Source: JBEEOW01 sp041191405 (GTDB lineage Bacteria; Bacteroidota; Bacteroidia; Cytophagales; UBA9547). From it: a stretch of 64,000 nt of DNA. Positions 34,741 through 42,676 of this stretch are shown piece by piece (within the stretch, counting starts at the first letter, position 1; every line of letters starts with the position of its first letter). Below the pieces are notes generated by a model. That model searched no databases, had not been told where the DNA came from, and worked only from the letters and a program-made list of their open reading frames with translations. Where the stretch lies: assembly GCA_041191405.1 (NCBI GenBank), contig JBEEOW010000022.1:10605-74604 (forward strand), read 5' to 3'. The translations under genes were made by a program, and so were the position numbers.

Positions 34741-35442
34741 ATGAATGAAATGGTTGCTGTAATTTCAGGAGATATCATATCTTCAACAAGTTTTACTGAT
34801 GAAAGCAGAACATACTTAGAGGAAAGTTTGAGTAAATTACTGCTAAATTTAAAAAATGAGTTTAACGTTTTTGGAAGGGTAATTAAGGGTGATTATTTAG
34901 AATGTGTAATTCCTGAACCAGAAAACGCACTTACGGTTGCTATAGCTATTAAGTGTTTTATCAAATCTATTTCGTTGGAATCAAATGAAGATGAACATGC
35001 TCAAAATAGGTTTAAATTTTTTAAAACTTATGGTTTACGTTTAGCCATTGGATATGGAAAATTAACCCGTTACGATGAAGAAAAAGGTATTATAGATGGA
35101 GAGGCAATCTACTTTTCAGGAAGAACAATTAGCGAAGAATCAGGTACTTATAAAAAGGAACGAATAGTAATAAAAAATACACTTTTTTTTGCTTCGGCAC
35201 ATGAAGAATTAAATCAAGAGTTTGAACCTTTACTTTACCTGTTGGATGTACTACTAGCAAAAGCTACAGCAAAACAATGCGAAGTAGTATATTTAAAATT
35301 AATGAATAACAATGAAGATGCAATTTCTAAAATAATGAAAATTGCTCAGTCTGTAGTAAATCAGCACTCAACAAGTGTAGGTTGGAATGCAATAGACAAA
35401 GCCGTAACTCGTTTTAATAAAGTAATCAAATCAATAAAATAA
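34741..35442 (+). CDS. SatD family protein
   Basis: A 233-residue protein whose start AVISGDIISSTSF is the SatD-family signature. The middle (RVIKGDYLECVIPEPENALTVAIAIK, GLRLAIGYGKL, DGEAIYFSGRTI) is also typical. The last ~35 residues (KIMKIAQSVVNQHSTSVGWNAIDKAVTRF) have the spacing of a helix-turn-helix, so DNA binding is plausible. Two Met codons (34741, 34750) are possible starts. Its stop overlaps the next start (TAATG), so translation is coupled to DUF3307. The function of SatD is not established. The phased palindromes directly upstream suggest autoregulation. Confidence 0.85.
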   Translation: MNEMVAVISGDIISSTSFTDESRTYLEESLSKLLLNLKNEFNVFGRVIKGDYLECVIPEPENALTVAIAIKCFIKSISLESNEDEHAQNRFKFFKTYGLRLAIGYGKLTRYDEEKGIIDGEAIYFSGRTISEESGTYKKERIVIKNTLFFASAHEELNQEFEPLLYLLDVLLAKATAKQCEVVYLKLMNNNEDAISKIMKIAQSVVNQHSTSVGWNAIDKAVTRFNKVIKSIK

Positions 35443-36173
35443 TGGATTTTTTACAACTATTGTTGCTGCAATTTATAGCTCATATTTTAACGGACTATAC
35501 TTTTCAAACTGATGAAAAGGCAAAAAATAAAAATGAATTAGGCTTTAAAAGTCCTTTTTTGAAATGGCACATTTTGGTTGCTTTTATTACTTCATGTGTG
35601 CTTTCATTTCAAGTAAATTTTATACCTTATGCTGTTGTAATAGCAATAACACATTGGCTTATAGATGGTTTTAAACCTGTGTTTTCTAGAAATAAATATT
35701 TTGCAAAATATGGTTTCTTTATAGACCAATTTTTGCATTTGTTAATGATAGTATTGGTTACATGTTTTTTTGTTTTTGAAAACAAAATAATAATAAATGA
35801 CCTTGGTTTTCAGTTAAATACACAATATTTGGCCATCATTTTAGCCTATTTGATTTGTGTAAAACCTACAAACATTATAATCAAAGAAGTTTTTCATGTA
35901 TTTGATATCACTTTTAAACAAAATGGAGATGAGTTGGTAAATGCAGGTAAACTTATTGGTTTAATTGAACGTTGGTTGGTGCTAACTTTTGTACTTGTTG
36001 ATCATCTCGATGCGGTAGGTTTCCTATTAGCAGCTAAATCAATACTGAGATATAAAGATGATAATACTTTAAAAACTGAATATGTGTTAATCGGAACGAT
36101 GTTAAGTTTTGGTATTGCTTTATTTTTAGGTATAGTAATAAATATGTTTTTCATTAATATAAATAATGTTTAA
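35442..36173 (+). CDS. DUF3307 domain membrane protein
   Basis: A 243-residue polytopic membrane protein. The N-terminal half matches DUF3307 (LLLQFIAHILTDYTFQTDEKAKNKN, FLKWHILVAFITS, ITHWLIDGFKP, FFIDQFLHLLMI), with conserved His/Asp residues inside or beside helices that could bind a metal or take part in catalysis. About seven helices are predicted overall. It is co-translated with SatD through a TAATG overlap, a pairing common in Bacteroidota. Biochemical role unknown. Confidence 0.87.
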   Translation: MDFLQLLLLQFIAHILTDYTFQTDEKAKNKNELGFKSPFLKWHILVAFITSCVLSFQVNFIPYAVVIAITHWLIDGFKPVFSRNKYFAKYGFFIDQFLHLLMIVLVTCFFVFENKIIINDLGFQLNTQYLAIILAYLICVKPTNIIIKEVFHVFDITFKQNGDELVNAGKLIGLIERWLVLTFVLVDHLDAVGFLLAAKSILRYKDDNTLKTEYVLIGTMLSFGIALFLGIVINMFFININNV

Positions 36174-36227
36174 AGTTTTAATTGTTCAATACAATGTTTT
36201 TATTTGTGTAACCGTTAATTGTGAGAT

Positions 36228-37298
36228 ATGGTAAAGTTTATAAAATCGTTTTTGTTGTTAAGTGCAACAATATTATCAAGTTTAAATTTGAAAGCACAAA
36301 ACGGCTATACACAAAGTTTTAGTTTTGTGCAAAAACCTATATCTGCACGAGTTTTGGCAACTGGAGGAGCACAAATTGCATATGGAAACAATGATGCAGC
36401 CATGTTTTTGTACAATCCTGCATTGCTTGATACTGGGATGAATAAAAGCTTATCTCTTGGCTATCAGTATTATATTGCAGATATAAGAAACAATACGGTT
36501 GCATACGCACACACTTTTAAAAAAATAGGAACGCTTGGTTTTGGAATTCAAAATACTAATTACGGAGAAATGGATTTGACAGATCCAACAGGAAAAGTGT
36601 TAGGTTCTTTTTCAGCGAATGAAAATTCATTAATTGCAGGTTACTCGTTACAGCAAGGGGCATTTAAGCTTGGGTTGAACGCAAAATATGCGAGTTCGAA
36701 TATAAATAATTTGCGTTCAAACGCTTTGCTATTTGATGGTGGTATGTTTTTTCAACATCCTAAAAAGGAATTAACATTAGCATTTACAATAAATAATATT
36801 GGAGGAGTACTTGCAACAGATTTACAACGAGAATATTTGAAAATACCTTTAAATGTACAAGCAGGTTTGTCTTACAGATTAGAGCACATGCCTTTGCGTT
36901 TTTATGTAACAGCTCATACTTTACATAGATATGATATTAGATATGATGATCCAAATAAACCTGTTAAATATGATTTAAGTGGTCAACCAATAGAAGAATC
37001 AAATAACACTTTTGATAAAATAATGCGTCATACAGATATTGTTTTTAGACATTTAGTATTCGGAGGAGAGTTTATGTTAGGCAAAGGTTTTCATTTAAGA
37101 TTTGGGTATAATCATCAAATGAGAAGAGAAATGCAGATTGAGAATGCCGCATTTTCATTTGCAGGATTTAGTTTTGGAACAATGATAAGAATAGCCAAAA
37201 TGGAATTCTCGTACACAAGAACAAATATGCACTTAGCAGCAGGAGCAAATACAATTGGTTTAGGAATAAACTTTGGTGCTTGGAAAAAGAAAGTATAG
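36228..37298 (+). CDS. porQ: Type IX secretion system protein PorQ
   Basis: A 356-residue outer-membrane protein with a signal peptide (1-~24, LNLKAQ) and PorV/FadL-like beta strands. The sequence SFVQKPISARVLATGGAQIAYGNNDAAMFLYNPALLD near the start and the C-terminal strands (HLRFGYNHQMRREM, FSFAGFSFGTMIRIAKMEFSYTR) match PorQ. PorQ works in the attachment complex that shuttles T9SS cargo with PorU, PorV and PorZ. The window encodes several cargo proteins with C-terminal sorting domains that would use it. Confidence 0.9.
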   Translation: MVKFIKSFLLLSATILSSLNLKAQNGYTQSFSFVQKPISARVLATGGAQIAYGNNDAAMFLYNPALLDTGMNKSLSLGYQYYIADIRNNTVAYAHTFKKIGTLGFGIQNTNYGEMDLTDPTGKVLGSFSANENSLIAGYSLQQGAFKLGLNAKYASSNINNLRSNALLFDGGMFFQHPKKELTLAFTINNIGGVLATDLQREYLKIPLNVQAGLSYRLEHMPLRFYVTAHTLHRYDIRYDDPNKPVKYDLSGQPIEESNNTFDKIMRHTDIVFRHLVFGGEFMLGKGFHLRFGYNHQMRREMQIENAAFSFAGFSFGTMIRIAKMEFSYTRTNMHLAAGANTIGLGINFGAWKKKV

Positions 37299-37387
37299 TT
37301 GAGTTAGAAAATATGAAAATCAAAAGTGTTTATTTAATAACTTATTTTTAGAAATTACCTTATTGAAAAATATATAAATAAAATGAA

Positions 37388-38113
37388 TTAATTAGGGATG
37401 AGGGTTAGTTCAAAAACTATGGCTTTTTCAGACAAACTCTTAAATAATGGTAATAGATATCCACCGGACAATATGATTCCGTTTTTGAAACAATAAGCAC
37501 CACCAATTACGGTTTGCCCAAGTTTGTGTTTTCCTGAAATCAAATCAGCTTGGAATAAAATTTTTTCTTTCCAAATATTTTGTTCAATACCTAGTTGAAT
37601 TCCAAATTTTTTAAATAATTTTTGTTCAGAAATATTTCTAGATTCACTTCCCCAAAAATCATTATTTGTGTAATATATGCCAGTTACAAGTTTCGTTTTG
37701 TATTTTTTGAAATAATTAACATTGTTGCTATAAATATATAAACATATATTTTTCATTTTTGTAGATCCAATTTGAGAACCAAGTGAAAATTTAATTTTTT
37801 CTTTTATCAATAAAAGTTTTTGAAAGTTAAGCGCAATTATCGGAGTATATGGTTTTGAAGTGGTATTAAATACTATTTTTTTATCAGTAAAATTTAAATC
37901 AAGTAAATTTATTCCGATTTCGTATTTTTTACCTAATCCATAAGAAATTGTAGTATTTGATTGTAATCCTTTTTCTAGAAAATTGACTTGTTTTTGAAAG
38001 AAAAATTTATTCTTCAAAGTTATATCACTTGAAGGAACATTAAAGAAATTTTGTTGACAAATTGCAGATATCTGAATTGCAAAAGATAATGTAATAAGTA
38101 ATATTGATTTCAT
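37388..38113 (-). CDS. Hypothetical secreted protein, probable outer-membrane beta-barrel
   Basis: A 241-residue protein with a signal peptide (1-~20, ISAICQ). The mature part consists of alternating amphipathic segments (TTISYGLGKKYEIGINLLDL, IALNFQKLLLI, KTKLVTGIYYTN, FGIQLGIEQNI, GIILSGGYLLPLF) consistent with ~8-10 membrane beta strands. No family recognised. It converges on porQ; no link is evident. Confidence 0.7.
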   Translation of the reverse strand: MKSILLITLSFAIQISAICQQNFFNVPSSDITLKNKFFFQKQVNFLEKGLQSNTTISYGLGKKYEIGINLLDLNFTDKKIVFNTTSKPYTPIIALNFQKLLLIKEKIKFSLGSQIGSTKMKNICLYIYSNNVNYFKKYKTKLVTGIYYTNNDFWGSESRNISEQKLFKKFGIQLGIEQNIWKEKILFQADLISGKHKLGQTVIGGAYCFKNGIILSGGYLLPLFKSLSEKAIVFELTLIPN

Positions 38114-38374
38114 TAATTTTTTTAAAGTTATAAAGTTAAAAATAAAATTTTATGGATAATGTTTTTTTATTGATTTAGACTTGAATTTATGGTTTGTTGT
38201 AATTGGATGTATAATAGATTTTTTATAGAAATTGTATTTTTGTTATAAAAAATTCAAAAAAAATATAAAAGTCATTTAGGGTTTATATTTAATTATTTTT
38301 AATAGTTAAATATATAGGGAATGTTATATAGTTAAATTGAAATATAGGATAAAGCTTGTATGGTGTAGTGTAAA
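38114..38374. other. AT-rich intergenic region
   Basis: No gene, clear promoter or repeat seen; the sequence is very AT-rich. Confidence 0.4.
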
Positions 38375-38407
38375 CAAAAAAAGCTACTCAAAATGAGTAG
38401 CTTTTTT
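38375..38407. terminator. Terminator AAAAAAGCTACTC/GAGTAGCTTTTTT
   Basis: Perfect stem with a short loop (AAAAT) and A/T runs on both sides, 25 bp downstream of the small basic-protein gene on the minus strand. Confidence 0.9.
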
Positions 38408-38432
38408 GTGAATTTATATTGTTAGCTTAAGA

Positions 38433-38582
38433 CTACGCCTGAGTAGTGAAAGAAGCTTTTAATTCTTCAATATCAACTTTCTTAATTACTGGTTTGAAGT
38501 TAAGTAATTTAAGAGATTGGTTTCTAAGAGCAGTCTTAGTACGGATATTTTTTAATTTTCTTTTAACTTGAGTAACGCCCAT
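38433..38582 (-). CDS. Small basic protein (49 aa), own transcription unit
   Basis: A 49-residue protein. The first half is very basic (VKRKLKNIRTKTALRNQ) and the second half ends VIKKVDIEELKASFTTQA. It was too short for a length-filtered ORF search but has a complete gene structure: a perfect -7 element TACTTTTG 44 bp upstream, an ATG start, a stop, and a strong terminator 25 bp after it. Cysteines and hydrophobic helices are absent, so a nucleic-acid or rRNA-binding role (ribosome-associated small protein) is a reasonable inference. I do not recognise it as a standard ribosomal protein. It is divergent from hisS. Confidence 0.75.
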   Translation of the reverse strand: MGVTQVKRKLKNIRTKTALRNQSLKLLNFKPVIKKVDIEELKASFTTQA

Positions 38583-38625
38583 CGCCTTATATATTTTTGG
38601 TTAACTAGATTCTTTAAACGGAATG

Positions 38626-38633
38626 CAAAAGTA
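38626..38633 (-). promoter_or_regulatory. -7 element TACTTTTG for the small basic-protein gene
   Basis: Perfect TAnnTTTG on the minus strand. The -33 region is T-rich (TTTTTA) at the usual distance. Confidence 0.65.
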
Positions 38634-38689
38634 ATGATTTTTCCTTTATTTAAAAATAAAATGATAAATAATTTATTAATTTTGTGGTT

Positions 38690-40051
38690 ATGAAACCTTC
38701 TATTCCTAAAGGGACTCGTGATTTTGGTCCTGATAAAATGTTAAAACGTAATCGTATATTTTCTACGATTAGAACTGTATTTGAAAAGTTTGGCTATCAG
38801 CCACTTGAAACTCCAACTATGGAAAACCTTGACGTACTTACCGGAAAGTATGGCGATGAGGGCGATCAACTTATTTTTAAAATTTTAAATTCTGGAGATT
38901 ATTTAGCTAAAATTAAAGAAAATCCTCTTGAAATTGGGTTTAAGAAATTAATTCCTCAAATTTCAGAGAAAGCATTAAGATATGATTTAACTGTTCCATT
39001 TGCTAGATATGTAGTAATGAACAGAAATGAATTAACTTTTCCATTTAAAAGATATCAAATTCAGCCTGTTTGGCGTGCTGACCGTCCGCAAAGAGGTCGT
39101 TATCGTGAGTTTTATCAATGCGATGCAGATGTAGTTGGTACTAACTCTTTATTATGTGAATCGGAAATTGTATTAATGATTGATGAGGTGCTTAATAATT
39201 TAGGAATCAATGATTTTACAATTAAAATTAACAATAGAAAAGTATTAACTGGTATTACTGAGGCAATTGGCGCAAAAGGTTTAGAATCAGTAATTTGTGT
39301 TGCTATTGATAAATTAGATAAAATTGGAGAAGATGGAGTAGTGAAAGAATTACTTGAAAAAGGAATTACTGAAACTGCTGTAAAAGCATTGATGCCAATC
39401 ATTTCGTTAAGTGGTGATTTTAAAGAAAAATTACTGGCAATGAAAAATATTTTAGCTACTTCAGAGGAAGGATTAAAAGGTTTAGAAGAGCTAGAAGAAG
39501 TATTATCATATTTAGACGGCTTTGGTTATCAATACAATAAATTAGAATTTGATATAGCTCTTGCAAGAGGACTATCATATTATACAGGTTGTATTTTTGA
39601 AGTAAAAGTGAACAATGCCCAAATGGGTAGTATCAGTGGGGGAGGACGATATGATAATTTAACTGGTGTTTTTGGGTTGAATGGAGTATCTGGTGTTGGA
39701 TTTTCGTTTGGTGTAGATAGAATTTACGATGTAATGGAAGAGTTGAATTTGTTCCCAACAGATTCAATTGCAAGTACTCAAGTATTATTAGTTGCATTTG
39801 ATAAACCAACTGAAAAATACGCCCTTTCTGTGTTAGCAACATTACGTAAAAACAGTATCAAAGCTGAATTATATCCTGAGCAAACCAAAATGAAAAAACA
39901 ATTAGGTTATGCTGATGATAAAAACATACCTTATGTTGTTTTGATTGGTTCTGATGAAATGGAAACTGGTTTGCTGACTTTTAAAAATATGCAATCTGGT
40001 GAGCAACAAAAACTTGCAATTGAACAAATTGTGGAGGTAGTGTTGAATTAA
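38690..40051 (+). CDS. hisS: Histidyl-tRNA synthetase
   Basis: A 453-residue class II aminoacyl-tRNA synthetase. Motif 1 lies around KFGYQPLETPTMENLD, motif 2 contains RYQIQPVWRADRPQRGRYREFYQCDADVVG, the histidine-binding loop reads ALARGLSYYTGCIFEV, and motif 3 follows in GVSGVGFSFGVDRIYDVM. The C-terminal ~90 residues are the HGTP anticodon-binding domain. I start at ATG 38690; a GTG two codons earlier lies inside a -7-like TAATTTTG (38677-38684), which also places the predicted transcription start at or next to the ATG. Confidence 0.97.
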   Translation: MKPSIPKGTRDFGPDKMLKRNRIFSTIRTVFEKFGYQPLETPTMENLDVLTGKYGDEGDQLIFKILNSGDYLAKIKENPLEIGFKKLIPQISEKALRYDLTVPFARYVVMNRNELTFPFKRYQIQPVWRADRPQRGRYREFYQCDADVVGTNSLLCESEIVLMIDEVLNNLGINDFTIKINNRKVLTGITEAIGAKGLESVICVAIDKLDKIGEDGVVKELLEKGITETAVKALMPIISLSGDFKEKLLAMKNILATSEEGLKGLEELEEVLSYLDGFGYQYNKLEFDIALARGLSYYTGCIFEVKVNNAQMGSISGGGRYDNLTGVFGLNGVSGVGFSFGVDRIYDVMEELNLFPTDSIASTQVLLVAFDKPTEKYALSVLATLRKNSIKAELYPEQTKMKKQLGYADDKNIPYVVLIGSDEMETGLLTFKNMQSGEQQKLAIEQIVEVVLN

Positions 40052-40111
40052 GATATAAGATTTTAGACAAAAGACTTAGGATTTTTTTATGTTAAAATTA
40101 TCTCATCTCTT

Positions 40112-40134
40112 CCCCTCCTTCCTTCAAGGAGGGG
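40112..40134. repeat. CCCCTCCTT/AAGGAGGGG hairpin
   Basis: Perfect 9-bp GC-rich arms around CCTTC, followed by TAGGGGTGGTTCA. Strings of this kind are dispersed short elements in many Bacteroidota genomes. Confidence 0.6.
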
Positions 40135-40145
40135 GTAGGGGTGGT

Positions 40146-40184
<39 letters not shown>

Positions 40185-40186
40185 AA

Positions 40187-40825
40187 ATGTATATCAATTT
40201 TCATACGCATATTGATTCAGAATTTGATGATACATTGAGTATTGTAAATGTTGATATAAATTTGAGTGATAATATTGATTATAAGTTTTGTAGTGTAGGT
40301 TTTCATCCGTGGACAATCACTGAAAATTGGGAATTGTTAAAACCAACATTTGAGTCTATTGTAACTAAATCAAATGTTTTAATGATAGGAGAGGCAGGCT
40401 TGGATAAAAAGTGCAACACAGATTTTCAATTACAAACAGAAGTTTTTTTATATCAAATTGCACTTTCCGAAAAGAATAAAAAGCCTTTAATTATACATTG
40501 TGTAGGCGCATTTAATGAAATTATTGCCTTAAAACGGAAATTAAAACCAACACAAAATTGGGTAATTCACGGGTTTAATAATCGTTATTCAATAGCAAAA
40601 TCATTATTTGAAAATGGATTTTGGCTTAGTTTAGGTTCAATTTTTGAAAATAAAACTATTAATTACAAGTTGATTTTGGAATTGTTCAAAGATAGATTTT
40701 TTATGGAAACTGATGATTCAACAAAAAGTATAAAAGATTTGTATAAAAATCTAAATACAAAAAATATGGGTGAATTTGAACATAATTTTAAATTGTTTTT
40801 CCCCACTTTAAATTTAGAAAATTAA
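40187..40825 (+). CDS. TatD family metal-dependent hydrolase
   Basis: A 212-residue TIM-barrel hydrolase of the TatD family (metal-dependent DNase-like). Metal ligands are visible in order: HxH at residues 6-8 (NFHTHID), Glu in GEAGLDKK, His in LIIHCVG, His in WVIHGF and Asp in FMETDDS. It is shorter than E. coli TatD (~260), as usual for a Bacteroidota clade that lacks some peripheral loops. The 5' leader contains heptamer repeats that touch the start region. Confidence 0.88.
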   Translation: MYINFHTHIDSEFDDTLSIVNVDINLSDNIDYKFCSVGFHPWTITENWELLKPTFESIVTKSNVLMIGEAGLDKKCNTDFQLQTEVFLYQIALSEKNKKPLIIHCVGAFNEIIALKRKLKPTQNWVIHGFNNRYSIAKSLFENGFWLSLGSIFENKTINYKLILELFKDRFFMETDDSTKSIKDLYKNLNTKNMGEFEHNFKLFFPTLNLEN

Positions 40826-41049
40826 ATTTTGGATGTTTAAAGTTCTTTATCTGAAAATTAAATTTTTACTTTTTTTATTTTTTATTGTAATTTTAAATTT
40901 AGTATACTTATATTTAAGAATGTATTCATTGTTTAAATGAAATTGTTGATTGAATATCTGTTTATTATTTAAAGGTTTTAAGTATGGGTTACAAAAGCAT
41001 AAAGTTTTTAATAAAATAATATCAATGTGGTTTTCCTAAATTAAACAAA
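40826..41049. other. Intergenic region, no gene seen
   Basis: 224 bp of AT-rich sequence between the TatD and SprB-like genes; I see no promoter consensus or hairpin. Confidence 0.4.
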
Positions 41050-42027
41050 ATGGAAGAAAAAATTGAAGTAGAAAATGGTAATGATTCCGCCCCTAAAAAT
41101 GAAATAGATTCAAATGGGTATGAAAAAGTTTTAAAAATAGGTTCAATAATAAGTTTACTAATTATTTTAATTATTGGCTTGGTTGTATATTTAAAACATG
41201 ATTCAAAAAGTACTATAGTTTATAGTACTGAAAAACAGGTAATTGAAAATAAAATTGGAAGTAAAACAGGAACTCCTTTTGAAAAATCAGAAAAAGAAGT
41301 TTTAAATAAAATCAAACCTTCAGGAAAAGAAAAAGTTGAATTGATAGATGTAATTCAAACAGATATTTCACAAAATGGATTAGTTACAATTTTTAATCAA
41401 AATAAAGTAGTTGATGAAATTACAACTAGACCATCAGATGATAATTTAAAAAAAATAGATTCAAAAAATACAAACACAAGGAAAGCAAGCAATTGTGATA
41501 ATTTGATAACTGAAAGAATAAGTATTGTTGCTAGTTGTGAAAACGAAAGTAACGGAATAATAGAGGTAAATCAAATTCAGGGAGGAAAGTCGCCTTATTT
41601 AGTACAATTAAATAACGGTCATTTTGGAGTTGATCATCCAAAGTTTACTTCGTTACCAAGTGGAACATATATAATTACAATTATTGATGAAAATAAATGT
41701 AAAAAAGAAATTAAAGATGTTTTGTTACCATACAAAGAATGTGAAGAAGTTGTAAATCAGCACCATATATATGTAAATAATGATTATTTAATATCTCTTA
41801 AAGATTTGAAATGGCACATACCTAATTGTCCTACTAAAGCATATTTAGAAATTCGTTCAAAACAAGGCGAACATGTGTTCGGTGCAGAATTTAGAAAGGA
41901 TATTAATGAAGTTTGGCATTTGCAAAATCAACACGGACATTTGGTAAATGTGGGAGTTTATGTTTATTCAATAAAAAATCTCGATTCTAATGAACTAGTT
42001 ACCGGAAGCTTAACAATAACAGAATAA
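41050..42027 (+). CDS. Membrane-anchored protein with SprB-like repeat
   Basis: A 325-residue protein: a short acidic N-terminal tail, one helix (~33-52, IGSIISLLIILIIGLVVYL), a Lys/Ser/Asn-rich linker (~55-155), then one SprB-like repeat (~160-230; ESNGIIEVNQIQGGKSPYLVQLN...LPSGTYIITIIDENKCKKEI) and a C-terminal beta domain ending VGVYVYSIKNLDSNELVTGSLTITE, which resembles gliding-motility/T9SS type B C-terminal segments. SprB repeats occur in surface gliding adhesins, but an uncleaved internal anchor with a cytoplasmic tail is unusual. Function unknown. The next gene starts 4 bp downstream. Confidence 0.75.
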   Translation: MEEKIEVENGNDSAPKNEIDSNGYEKVLKIGSIISLLIILIIGLVVYLKHDSKSTIVYSTEKQVIENKIGSKTGTPFEKSEKEVLNKIKPSGKEKVELIDVIQTDISQNGLVTIFNQNKVVDEITTRPSDDNLKKIDSKNTNTRKASNCDNLITERISIVASCENESNGIIEVNQIQGGKSPYLVQLNNGHFGVDHPKFTSLPSGTYIITIIDENKCKKEIKDVLLPYKECEEVVNQHHIYVNNDYLISLKDLKWHIPNCPTKAYLEIRSKQGEHVFGAEFRKDINEVWHLQNQHGHLVNVGVYVYSIKNLDSNELVTGSLTITE

Positions 42028-42031
42028 TATA

Positions 42032-42505
42032 ATGCCCAAAATTATCCTTCATACTATTATTAATTCAAGCAAAGAAATCTGTTTTGATTTATCAAGAAGT
42101 ATAGATTTGCATATTATTTCAACTAATCAAACCAATGAAAAAGCCATTGCAGGAGTAACAAGTGGTTTAATCAATTTACATGAAACTGTAACTTGGGAAG
42201 CATTTCACTTTGGAATAAAACAGCAGTTAACTACCCAAATAGTAACTTTTGATTACCCAAATCATTTTAGAGATATTCAATTAAAAGGGATTTTTAAATT
42301 TTTTAACCATGATCATTTTTTTGCAAATCAAAATGATGGATTTACTTCCATGACAGACGTTTTTGAATTTGAATCTCCAATGGGTATTCTTGGAGATATT
42401 GCTAATAAATTATTGGTTACCAGATATATGAAAAAGCTATTGATTGAAAGGAATTTAATTATAAAAGAATATGCTGAAACAGAAAAATATAAATTAGTAA
42501 TTTAA
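42032..42505 (+). CDS. SRPBCC family protein
   Basis: A 157-residue protein of the START/SRPBCC (Bet v 1-like) fold. The pattern TIINSSKEICFDLSRSIDLHIIST..GLINLHETVTWEAFHFGIKQQLTTQIVTFDYPNHFRDIQLKGIFKFFNHDHFF and the long C-terminal helix (MGILGDIANKLLVTRYMKKLLIERN) match small cell-division-inhibitor-like SRPBCC proteins. These bind hydrophobic ligands; none can be named. It is in an operon with the SprB-like gene. Confidence 0.82.
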   Translation: MPKIILHTIINSSKEICFDLSRSIDLHIISTNQTNEKAIAGVTSGLINLHETVTWEAFHFGIKQQLTTQIVTFDYPNHFRDIQLKGIFKFFNHDHFFANQNDGFTSMTDVFEFESPMGILGDIANKLLVTRYMKKLLIERNLIIKEYAETEKYKLVI

Positions 42506-42676
42506 TTTACCATTATTTAGGTGTTAATATTTTTTTTATAACATAGAGTTCTAAATAAAAAACATTACTATTTTTTACGAAGTATTAAAAAAAAACCACT
42601 TAAAAGGATTAATTTAAGATATAAATAGCTAATTTTATAAATTCAAATGTAGTATTGAACTGCACTTAACTAATTT

